Assembly (NCBI RefSeq): GCF_902170785.1
Contig: NZ_CABHYG010000022.1
Coordinates: 62,001 to 126,000, forward strand
Length of the DNA: 64,000 bases
From: Yersinia proxima
GTDB lineage: Bacteria > Pseudomonadota > Gammaproteobacteria > Enterobacterales > Enterobacteriaceae
Direction: 5' to 3'
Below, in pieces: positions 1 to 9,700 of this stretch (position 1 is its first letter; the number at the start of each line of letters is the position of its first letter). A program made the position numbers and the translations under genes. The notes beneath the pieces were generated by a model, which worked only from the letters and a program-made list of their open reading frames with translations, was not told the origin of the DNA and ran no database searches.

Positions 1-1
1 T

Positions 2-265
2 TATCCCACCAAAGGGGGCGGCCAATCCAGTGGGATGCTGTTTGAAGATGATGGTGAGAGCCACCGTTGGCAGCAAGGGGCAGCATTGTGGTTGAGCTGG
101 CAAGTGACGACCGATAATCACCGCATTGATATCACTTTTGAACGCACGGGGAGCTATCAACCCGCCTGGCATGAACTGACCATTAACCTGCCAGAACATG
201 AACATCGTGAGTTGTACATCAATGGCATTGCCAGCCGTCAATTGCAATTAAATCAGCTCAACTAG
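2..265 (+). CDS. C-terminal end of a glycoside hydrolase family 31 protein (partial, cut by window start)
   Basis: The reading frame is open from the first bases of the window and ends at TAG 263-265, giving 87 visible residues of a longer protein. The stretch with FEDDGES followed by alternating hydrophobic strands resembles the C-terminal beta-sandwich (DUF5110-type) of GH31 alpha-glucosidases and alpha-xylosidases. These enzymes cleave alpha-linked sugars from oligosaccharides, usually in the cytoplasm in enteric bacteria. The catalytic domain lies outside the window, so substrate cannot be judged. A hairpin terminator follows about 30 bases after the stop. Confidence 0.6.
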   Translation, partial: YPTKGGGQSSGMLFEDDGESHRWQQGAALWLSWQVTTDNHRIDITFERTGSYQPAWHELTINLPEHEHRELYINGIASRQLQLNQLN

Positions 266-293
266 TGCATTGATTGGTAGGGAAATACAGTAG

Positions 294-322
294 CGGGTTC
301 TATTTCAGAACCCGTTTATTTC
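294..322 (+). terminator. Rho-independent terminator after the GH31 gene
   Basis: An 8-bp inverted repeat, CGGGTTCT at 294-301 and AGAACCCG at 307-314, with loop ATTTC, is followed by a T-rich run on the plus strand. It lies between the GH31 stop and the convergent DUF2000 gene and may serve both. Confidence 0.75.
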
Positions 323-342
323 TCACATCAATCACTAATTGA

Positions 343-765
343 TTAGCGTAAGAGTTTTAATGCACCCGTCAATGAACGCACCCACTTCTCCGGCCCAACC
401 AATCCCAAACCGTCCAATTGCTCATCAGCTAGCGAACGTAATGGAAATGCCGCTTCGTAATCTTGAAAACTGTGCATCGAGCGCGCAAATGCAGGAAAAG
501 GCACAATCGCCCGCTCATGAGTGGCCGCTAAAGCCTTCAGCAAGACATCCCTCATCTGCGTAGTATTTGCCTGCAAAATAGGTACTGGCAATTTTGAGCT
601 AACATCAATTTCTTGCCCCGCTAAATCGGATAATGCCGTCCCTGCCAATTGCGGAAATTTTGCCGCCAGACCAATCCCCACCGCACTGGTGGTATTAGCA
701 ATCAAGCCAACCGGAAGTTCAGGATTAACAATAATTGCGATACGTATTTGTTCTGCCATAGCCAT
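343..765 (-). CDS. DUF2000 family protein
   Basis: A 140-residue protein matching the DUF2000 family, which has a peptidyl-tRNA-hydrolase-like fold but no established activity. Visible family-like features are the early strand with VNPELPVGLIANTTSA and the later stretch with FARSMHSF. No signal peptide or membrane segment is present, so it is probably cytoplasmic. It is divergent from an Lrp/AsnC regulator whose start lies 127 bp away, an arrangement suggesting that the regulator controls this gene. An in-frame ATG two codons downstream is an alternative start. Family assignment is fairly firm, function unknown. Confidence 0.75.
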   Translation of the reverse strand: MAMAEQIRIAIIVNPELPVGLIANTTSAVGIGLAAKFPQLAGTALSDLAGQEIDVSSKLPVPILQANTTQMRDVLLKALAATHERAIVPFPAFARSMHSFQDYEAAFPLRSLADEQLDGLGLVGPEKWVRSLTGALKLLR

Positions 766-892
766 GCCCTTTCGCCAATAATGATGTGCAAAAGATCATA
801 TCTCTCCCGTGTGGGTAAGTGCTTTCTTTTATCAGCTTCATTCAGCTAATATCGGTAAAACATACCCAAACAAAATAATAATCAGGTAGAAA

Positions 893-1363
893 ATGCCATC
901 ATCATTAATAACATCGGCAGATATCAAAATTCTCAAGCAATTACAGCACGCTGGCCGGATGACTAACCAAGAGTTGGCCGATAAAGTGGGGATGGCAACT
1001 TCTCCGTGTTGGCGGCGGGTGAAGCAACTTGAAGAAAGCGGCATTATTACCGGCTATCAGGCCAATATTGATCGCCGGAAAATAGGTTTGGGGATTTTAG
1101 CCTTTATTCGGGTGAAAATTGACAGCCACAGTGAGGAAGAAGCGAAGTTGTTTGAAATGCAGGTTGGGGCGCTAAAACCGGTGATCGCTTGCTATGCCGT
1201 CGCAGGGGATGCCGACTTCCTGCTACAAGTGGTTGCCGAAGACCTCGACAGTTTCTCCACCTTCGCGATGTCGGTTATCCGCCGACTTTCGGGGATTAAA
1301 GAGATGCAAACAACATTCGTCCTGCGCGAAGTAAAACCGCTGGATCATTTGCCGCTGGAATAA
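893..1363 (+). CDS. Lrp/AsnC family transcriptional regulator
   Basis: A 156-residue regulator with an N-terminal winged helix-turn-helix (about residues 8-60, including GRMTNQELADKVGMATSPCWRR) and a C-terminal RAM/AsnC ligand-binding domain (about residues 70-148), where amino acids usually bind. Length is typical of the family. It is distinct from global Lrp and is probably a local regulator. Its divergent partner is the DUF2000 gene, and the 127-bp gap between them is the likely operator region. The start ATG is chosen because it places the helix-turn-helix at the usual distance from the N-terminus. The effector is unknown. Confidence 0.85.
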   Translation: MPSSLITSADIKILKQLQHAGRMTNQELADKVGMATSPCWRRVKQLEESGIITGYQANIDRRKIGLGILAFIRVKIDSHSEEEAKLFEMQVGALKPVIACYAVAGDADFLLQVVAEDLDSFSTFAMSVIRRLSGIKEMQTTFVLREVKPLDHLPLE

Positions 1364-1412
1364 ATCACACTAAAAGGTGCCAACCGATGCTTTTTATTTG
1401 CTCGCCAGATAT

Positions 1413-2651
1413 CTACGCAGCCAGCACCCTGTTGCGCCCTGACGCTTTGGCGCGATAGAGCGCCTCATCCATGCGTTTAAACAAACTATCAGTGTCTTCA
1501 CCCACCTGATGTTGCGCGACCCCGATGCTAACCGTAAGCTGTGGCAAGTTAGGTTGGCAGATCATCTGAATGGTTTCTCTAATAGATTCAGCCAATTGTA
1601 ACGCGCCCTCAAGATTGGTTAACGGCAGAAGGATCGCAAATTCCTCCCCTCCCCAACGGAAAACAATGTCACACTCACGGATGATGGATTCCAGTGTTCT
1701 CGCCAGGAATATCAGGACTTCATCCCCCTTATGGTGCCCCAGTTGGTCATTAATATTTTTGAAATGATCGACATCCAATAGAATCAAACTGAAGTTCTGA
1801 CCATAACGTTGACTTTGGGCATGAGCATGCTCAACCAAAGGAAAAAACTGACGACGATTACCCAAGTCTGTCAGTGGGTCTTTCAAAGCAGCATGTTCTA
1901 ATGCCTGTTCAAGCCGCTTTTGTTCAGTAATGTCATGGATAATACAAAGCATCAATCTTATGCCATCTAACTCAACTGGCCCGGCATAGGTTTGGACGTG
2001 ACGGGTATTTCCATCTGCTAATTTATGTATAAAATTAAGTGGCTTATGCCCCCCCGGTAATTTAGCAATCTCATTCATTACGGGTAAAATATCTCGCCCC
2101 ATCGAATTAATTTCCCAGGTATGCTTCATACACATATCTTCCCGGGAATAGCCATAGAAACGGGTTGCCGCCTGATTAGCATCGACAATCTGCCCCTCTC
2201 TTGAGGGGTCAATAAGCAGCATCGGGGCGGTATTGGTACTAAAGAATTGCTCGTAAAAACTCCGCTCACTGCGGGAATAGGCTTTAGTTAATAGCCTTTC
2301 GTCAGTCGGTTGAGCGGGCACGAGTTCACCAAGCCCTTCAAAAATGATGACAGCACCATAAGGATCTAGTTGCGTCAAAGAAAGACGGCAGCTCAAGGGA
2401 AAAACGCTCTGTTCTGTCTGAATAGTCCAAATCTCGATGATTTGGTCACCCACTGCCAAAGGGAGAAGATAGGAGTCCAGGTGCTCCTGCGCATGTGCTG
2501 AAAACCGACCATTACGCAATACCGATAACAGAACGTCGCCGGCCAGTTTTCGAGCTTCCTTGTTAGCAAAAAGTATTTCCTGATTTTTAGGTAAAACAAC
2601 CCAAATCGGGGTACTCAAGATATTTAATACATCTAAACCTGTTACTAACAT
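1413..2651 (-). CDS. PAS-GGDEF diguanylate cyclase
   Basis: A 412-residue signalling enzyme that should make cyclic di-GMP from two GTP. An N-terminal PAS-like segment (about residues 5-105) is followed by a clearer PAS domain (about 131-245, ending in the coupling motif IIHDITEQKRLEQALEHAA) and a GGDEF domain (about 255-412). The active-site signature is GGEEF at residues 334-338, and Asp293 and Asp295 in LLDVDHFKNIN are metal-binding candidates. The inhibitory-site motif RxxD is present as RECD (325-328), five residues before GGEEF, so product feedback inhibition is likely. No membrane segments are seen, so it should be soluble. The signal sensed by the PAS domains is unknown. Confidence 0.9.
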   Translation of the reverse strand: MLVTGLDVLNILSTPIWVVLPKNQEILFANKEARKLAGDVLLSVLRNGRFSAHAQEHLDSYLLPLAVGDQIIEIWTIQTEQSVFPLSCRLSLTQLDPYGAVIIFEGLGELVPAQPTDERLLTKAYSRSERSFYEQFFSTNTAPMLLIDPSREGQIVDANQAATRFYGYSREDMCMKHTWEINSMGRDILPVMNEIAKLPGGHKPLNFIHKLADGNTRHVQTYAGPVELDGIRLMLCIIHDITEQKRLEQALEHAALKDPLTDLGNRRQFFPLVEHAHAQSQRYGQNFSLILLDVDHFKNINDQLGHHKGDEVLIFLARTLESIIRECDIVFRWGGEEFAILLPLTNLEGALQLAESIRETIQMICQPNLPQLTVSIGVAQHQVGEDTDSLFKRMDEALYRAKASGRNRVLAA

Positions 2652-2731
2652 AGGTATACCGAATGATATTTGGCATCAAAACAGAATACAGCTAATTGAC
2701 ATTTTTAGAACCATAGTTTTCATACAACCTA

Positions 2732-3133
2732 TCAGCTCTGGTTATCCAAAAGAGAAGTACCGTAAGAATTGTCAATTGTACAAACCCAACATCCATCGAG
2801 TTCATGACGAAACACATAGGTTGCACGCCGGGTTGTGGTCACCATCTCCCCCTGCCCATCAGGAAAATGCAACACCGTTTCCATAATGACCAAAGCATCT
2901 CCAGCACCTTCGATAACTTGCATTTCACCCTGCTCAACCACAAGTTGATTCTTAAAGTGGTCAGAGATAGCGATAAAGGCTTTGCGGATATTATCCTTGC
3001 CTGTGGCAATCATCCCAGGTTTGATGACCAGTGCCGCATCCTCAGCATAGTATTTCATCAACTCATCAAAATTCCGCTCAGAGATTGCTTTATCACATGC
3101 TTCGATAACTTGCCGTATTGGATGTGCACTCAT
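2732..3133 (-). CDS. NTF2-like fold protein of the SgcJ/EcaC (DUF4440) type
   Basis: A 133-residue protein with the pattern of SnoaL/DUF4440-like NTF2-fold proteins: an N-terminal helix pair, KYYAEDAALVIKPG, GKDNIRKAF, then beta strands ending in WVCTIDNSYG. Such proteins include small hydrolases, isomerases and proteins of unknown role; no specific reaction can be assigned. The start at 3133 (MSAHPI) is preferred over longer versions because GGAG lies 9 bases upstream of it and the extra upstream residues do not look like the family. It stands alone, 60 bp or more from its neighbours. Confidence 0.75.
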   Translation of the reverse strand: MSAHPIRQVIEACDKAISERNFDELMKYYAEDAALVIKPGMIATGKDNIRKAFIAISDHFKNQLVVEQGEMQVIEGAGDALVIMETVLHFPDGQGEMVTTTRRATYVFRHELDGCWVCTIDNSYGTSLLDNQS

Positions 3134-3706
3134 TGAAGATAGCTCCATAAATTGGGGAGATGGGCATAGCCCGGGAATATTTCGTTGGTGGAGCTTACCA
3201 GCAGCAGAACTGCCATCATAAAGGATATGCAATGCAGGTAAAACGGTGATTTCAGCACATTTGAGTAGATTATTTACACCTGTTTACAGTGAAATTTAAA
3301 AAAATAATATTCCACTACTACCTAAATTACCCCATAGATAAAATAATGAATTTATGTAAATAGGCTGTTTCACAAATTAACTATTATTTATTATCTTTCC
3401 TCACCAATATTAAGGTGAATCAAAACATACATTTCAATTTTTAGGATATTTCTTGGAATTTAGAAATACACTTCTCGACCTAAACAAGAAAAAGCCTATT
3501 TTAACTTAGGTGCATTGTTTTGGGAACCTTTTAATGTACCCTCGATATATATCACTATATGGGAAATTATTATTTTCTTTATAAAACAAGGCTAACCTTG
3601 AATATTTATATTGAATCATAAAAAATACAAAACACTCCTGTTATGGAATGACCGACTATTAACCCAATAAAAATAATTAGATATTATAATAAGGACAGTA
3701 CCCGTT
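3134..3706. promoter_or_regulatory. AT-rich upstream region of the autotransporter gene
   Basis: This 573-bp gap between the NTF2-like gene and the autotransporter is clearly richer in A and T than the flanking genes, especially from about 3290 to 3690. It must contain the promoters of both divergent genes. I see no convincing single promoter or operator to name, no RNA gene and no conserved reading frame. The AT-rich character would suit H-NS silencing of a surface adhesin, which is inference. Confidence 0.45.
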
Positions 3707-6700
3707 ATGACATTTAGACACCATTCAATAAATAATTCTTTTCTGAATATTGGTAATCTTATCAGTGGAGTTAAACTCACTAAAGTTGCTATAGGTGTCA
3801 TTATCGCCTGTAGTGGTACGCTGTACTTCTCAAATACTGTCAACGCTTCCAGTTGCCAGACTGCAAATGGCACCCAAGGTGGTGTCACTGTAGCTAACAA
3901 TGGTAGTTGTAACATTACGAACAGCTATGCCCCTACGATGAATGACAACGAAACTGGGGGTGTTTATGTCAATAATGGGGATAAAGTCACACTAATTGGT
4001 GATCCCTCTACAATTATTCAAGGAGAAACGGGATATATCAGTAAGTTGCTTGGCGAGCTTTATTTGGCAGCGAATGGTCAAGAACATCTAATGTTGGGTG
4101 ATAAAACCAATGGCGTGACCACCTGGGATAATATCACCGGTTCAAATATCGTTGTTGCGACCTATGATAGCAGTAAAATTAGCTCATCAGATTGGGGAGC
4201 ATCCAATTATTGGTTTACCGCTACCCCGCATGATGTCAACGGGCAACAATATATAAACACGCGTTTCGGCACTGTCGAAGATGGGACGCTGGTCGTTAAT
4301 TTGGGTGATTCTACCTTGCCGTCAACGGCTGACGAAAACAAAATAACAATGGCCGCTAAACAAAGTTTCTTGACGGTAGCTAAAGGGAACAATAGCACCG
4401 TCGAATGGACATCAAAGAATATGTTGGTGTTTGAAGTTTGGAGCCCGGCACAGGCTGGAATTGGTACCACACATTTCGAATATAGTACGCCCAACTATCT
4501 AGGCACTTTTATCGGCTTTGATAACAACAGCTATACCGTCAATAATGCCACCGAGTTAAAGGCTTATAATGACATTCTGATTCAAGCATTAAAACAGGGC
4601 AAACTAACATCACAACAAGCCTATGATAATGCATTAGCGCAGGGTGTAACTTTTACCGAAAAAAATGGCAGTTTCGACTATAGCGTAACTCCTGGTGATG
4701 AAGTCACTATGGCCGTTGGCGATAGTGCGGTGATTGTTGCCGATGGTCACGGTGCAAAAGGTATTATTAAAGATGGTGGGCAGTTAGATACGCGAATTAG
4801 CTACTTAGGTACTATGGTCGCTAAAAATGGTGGCCATATTGAGGTCGAACAGGGGGCGCAACTTTCCGGCCAGTATTACCTAATGAGAATAATGGAAGAT
4901 AGTACGGGGAGCAATGACGGAATTATATCGAGTGGCTACCTCGTTGGTGATAATTGGGATACCACATCACTACATCCACACCCCAACGGTTTCGCTTATG
5001 TACAGGGTTTTGCCGTCACAATTGAGGGTATAAATGCCAGTTTTGCCAACAATGGCATTATGAACCTGGCCGGATGGAGCTATGCTGAAAATGCGAGTTC
5101 AATACTCGATACCAATTATCTGATTAAGACAACGTCCGATGCAACAGCAAGTAATAATGGAATAATGAATATTGGTGTTAACAATAACTTTCTTGATTCC
5201 GATCTTGCAGGCGTCATTGTTGATGGCATTGGTTCTTCGTTTGTCAATGAATCTGCTGGAGAAATTTATATTGGTCGAGCGGCACAATATAATATTAATA
5301 ACCCAGAAAATGTTAGTGATACTGCTAATAAACGCTTACAGCAGGGCATTCGCCTGATTGAAGGCAACGCAACCAATAACGGCCGTATTACTATTGGCAG
5401 TAAAACTGAAAATGCAATTGGGATGATTGCAACCGGAGACAAAGCTGGCACCTCTCTGACAAATAATGGTCAAATAATTATTAATGGTGATGCATCAGAT
5501 CATCCGTTACAAAATGTGGCGATATGGGCCGAAAATACCGGTAATACTGATATTCATCATAATGGTCTTATTGAACTCAATGGCGTTAATGCCGTGGCTT
5601 TAAAAGTGTTATCCACCAGCAAGAATGCCTCAGCAAGTACCAGCTCAACCAGCAGTATTAATATTGAAGGTGGTGCCAATATTTCTAATGGCACGCGAAA
5701 CTTTGGTATTTGGGTTGAAGGTCGTGATGCCGCCGCTGAAATACAGGGGCAAGTTAATCTGAAAGGTGAAGGAGCCATCGGTGTACATGCCCGTAATAGT
5801 GCCAGAATTGATGTCAAAGGTAGCGCCCAAGTTAATTTTGTTGATGGCGATAATCAGATTGGCTATTTCGTTCACGGACTGGGTTCCCAGATTCTCAATA
5901 GTACATCTCAAGCTCAAACCTTAACGACTAACGGTTCAACACTATATCGTCTGGACGGCGGAGCCAGTTTTGTCGGCTCTGATGTCATTGATTTATCTTC
6001 ACAGCTGACCGCTCAGTCAAAAGATACCACTCTATTTTTAGTAACAGGAACGGATAAAGATACCGGCACTGCCAGTAACTTTACTTCGGGTAAACTAAAA
6101 ATGGATGTTAACGGCGAAGGTTCTACCGGTATTCGCGTAGAAGGTGGAGCAAGCGGTACTATTACCGCAACAGCCGATATTATTCGGGTCGCGGGTAATG
6201 GTGCGACAGCCGGTGTTGTTGACGGTAAATATTATGGTATTGATGGCCTTGAAATGCCGGAGAGTTTCAGTACCAACTCTATTTTAACCAGCTTCGCCCA
6301 ATTAGGCTCAGCCCATTCTGTTGATGGTGCTTTTGGTTATATTGCCCGCAATAGCGGAACGCTGGTTCATAAAGGCAGCCTTGATTTCTCAACCAGTGGA
6401 ACAGGTAAGACCGGTGTGCTGGTCGATAATGGAATACTGGATAATCAGGGAGACATAAAGGTTAAAGGTACTGCTGTTCATATTAAAGGCGAAAATGCGC
6501 AAGTTAATAATATCAGCACGATTGAAGCAACTGATGAGACAGCCGCCTATTTAATTGATAACGGTGCTTCATTGATCCTGAGCGGAACGGGTCAAACAAA
6601 AGCAGGCGGTACTGCTCATGGTGTACTATTACAGACCGGTGCGAAAGGTTTAACTATCGGGCGCGCGATTATTGATATGCTTGGAAGCGGAAATGGCATA

Positions 6701-9700
6701 GAAAACACCGCTGAAATTAGTCAGATCAAATTGAGCGATGCAATCATTAATGTTGGTTCAGGTGCGGGGATACGTACAGCAACTGCGCTGGAACAAACTG
6801 ATAATGTAACTATCAATGTCGAAGGGACTAATGGCACCGGCTTCTTATTTGAGAAGAATATCGCCGGAAATAAAATGACCGATATTGAGCTGAATTTAGC
6901 TGGCACTGACGGGCTAACCATTAACGTTAATTCAGCCAGTGGGCAAGGTTTGATAACCAATTCTTCCGCCAATGTTACCAGTGGGGCCAATATTAATATT
7001 AATCAGGCAACAGGCGGTTCAGCATTAGTCGTGGGTGGTATCAGCAGTACAGTGAATCAGCACGGGAGTCTACAATCAAAATCCACAGAGAATGGCGTTT
7101 CAGTTGTTGATATCAATAATGGCCAAGTCAGTACCTTTACTAATTACGGACAAATTTTAGCAGCAAGCGCCACACAATTAGCTCTGCAAACATTATCTGG
7201 CCCGGCGGTAACATTTACCAATGCGGCGAACGCTATTATTAGTGGTCAGGTCAATCTGCTGAACGACCAGGATAATAGTATTACGCTGATAAGTAGCAGC
7301 AAGGGTACTGACTTTAAAGCCAGTACTGGCGATGACCGATTTTTCTTAAAAGATATCAAGGCCAGCGAACAAGGCACTTTATTCCACACACTGAATGGTG
7401 GTGCTGGTCACGATACTCTGCAACTGGATAATTCGGTTTATCGTGTTCTGAATACAAATACTATTTTGAACATGGAGCAAGTTGAATTAAAAAATCATTC
7501 AACGATGACACTAGACAACACCTTATTGGCATTAGGTGATGCTAAAGATGACTCTGTGGATACCGGTTATAGCATTGATGCTAGCAGCGAGCTTGCCGTT
7601 ATTAATGATAACGCCGTAGCTTTCAATAGCCATTTATCGGGTCTTGGTGTCCTTAGTGTTAATACTTCCGGCCAGAGTTTTGATTTCACCGCGAATAACT
7701 ATGCCGATAGTTTTGCCGGTACAGTGGCATTGGGACACAGTACTTTCCAATTGATGGATGGTAATACCGAGGCACTAACCCAGGCCACATTGAGATTAGG
7801 TCAAAATAGTGTGACTCACGTTGGTGATAGCCAACAAAATATCGGCGGGCTGATTTTTGACGGCGGTATGATTAATTTCAACACCGGTACACCGGGTCAG
7901 CCTGAAAAGAGTCAAATCCAGACCAGTAATATATTGAACCTGGCAGGCACCGGCAAAGTCGGCATTAATATTGAGAGCGTCCAAAGCTATCTACCCCCTT
8001 CAACGCCATCGGCAGGTGTGACTGCGTTAATGGAACAAGATGATGACAATTTGCTGCTCAAACTGGTCGACTCCCTTGGCGTTATCACTGGCAACGGAGG
8101 AGCATTGCAACTGATTGATAATCGGACTAATACAGTAATAACCGATAAAACAATGGCAGACATCGAGCAACATGGTGTGCATGTTGCTAATGGTACTTAC
8201 GATTATCGATTAACAGCCGGTGCCAATAATGATGGTCTATATGTGAACTATGGCTTAACCCAGGTGGAATTGTTAAGTGATGGCGCGAATGCTTTAACTC
8301 TAAATTCGGATGGAAAAACCGGAGTAGCCGCTGACCTTAGTGCCAAAATAGTCGGTAGCGGAGATTTATCCATCGATACGGGTGTCGGAAAAACTGTTTC
8401 GTTATCAAACGCACTTAATAGCTATACCGGTATTACCGATATTCGTTCTGGAACCTTATTAATGAAGGCGAATAACGTACTGGGTAATACTGAAAAATTA
8501 CAGTTAAGCAATCAAAGTATATTTGAAATGGCCTCTTTTAGTCAGGTCATTGGTAAACTTGAAAGCGCGCTGGGGACATGGGTTAACTTGAGTGGTGGTC
8601 ACCTGACTATTAATCAAGGTGGTATTTCTAATGGCTATTTGACTGGGGCTGGAACCTTAACCGTTGCGGATAATGTGCTAACAGTAAATGGTGCTAATGA
8701 GCAACTCTCAGCCAAAACTGAAATTGCCCATATTGCTCAAGTTAGTCTTAATTATATCAGTGGCTTAGGCACAGGTGATATTGATAATGCCGGCAAACTT
8801 AATCTTACGGGCGCAACCGGTGATTTCGTTAATAATCTGAGCAACAGCGGTGATGTCAAGTTGAACAATAGCCAGGTGGAATTACAAGGCAATAACACAT
8901 CATTCTCCGGACGCTATCAAATTGATAATACCTCGGAATTAACGGCATCTCAGGCCCAGCATCTTGGCAGTGCTGATGTTGAAGATAACGGGGAATTGGT
9001 ATTGAATGCCAACTCTGACTGGGCGCTGTTAAATAATGTCAATGGGATCGGTAATTTGACTAAATTAGGCCAGGCAGTGCTGACCTTAATGGGAAATGTG
9101 ACTTACACAGGCCTGACAGATATTTATCAGGGTGGGGTCACATTAGGTAATAGTCATACACCTATCACACTTGCAAGTCAGCAAGTTAATATTGCCAATA
9201 ATAGCTTTATGTCAGGCTATGGCGGCGTTGCCGGTAATATTGATAATCTGGGTTCGTTATACGTAGGTGATAGAGTAGTCACCCGTTCATTATCACCTGC
9301 GACGACTTTTATGGTCGGTGGTAATCTCATTAACAGCGGTTCAACCTATATTGGTTCAGTATCAACGTCTGCCGGTAATCAACTGCATGTCAGTGGCGAT
9401 TATCTGGGGAATAATGGCAATCTGTATCTTAATACTGTTCTGGGTGATGATAACTCACTGACAGATAAACTCATTGTTGACGGTAATACTCAAGGTAATA
9501 CTTTAGTCACCGTGACTAATATGGGTGGTCAGGGTGCTGAAACCCTCAATGGTATTGAGGTTGTACATGTTGGTGGTGACTCTGCCGGTACGTTTACGCA
9601 AAATGGCCGTATCGTTGCAGGGGCTTATGAATATAGCTTAGGTCGTGGAAACGGAGTGAATGCGGGCAACTGGTATCTGACCAGCCAGCTAAACGATATC

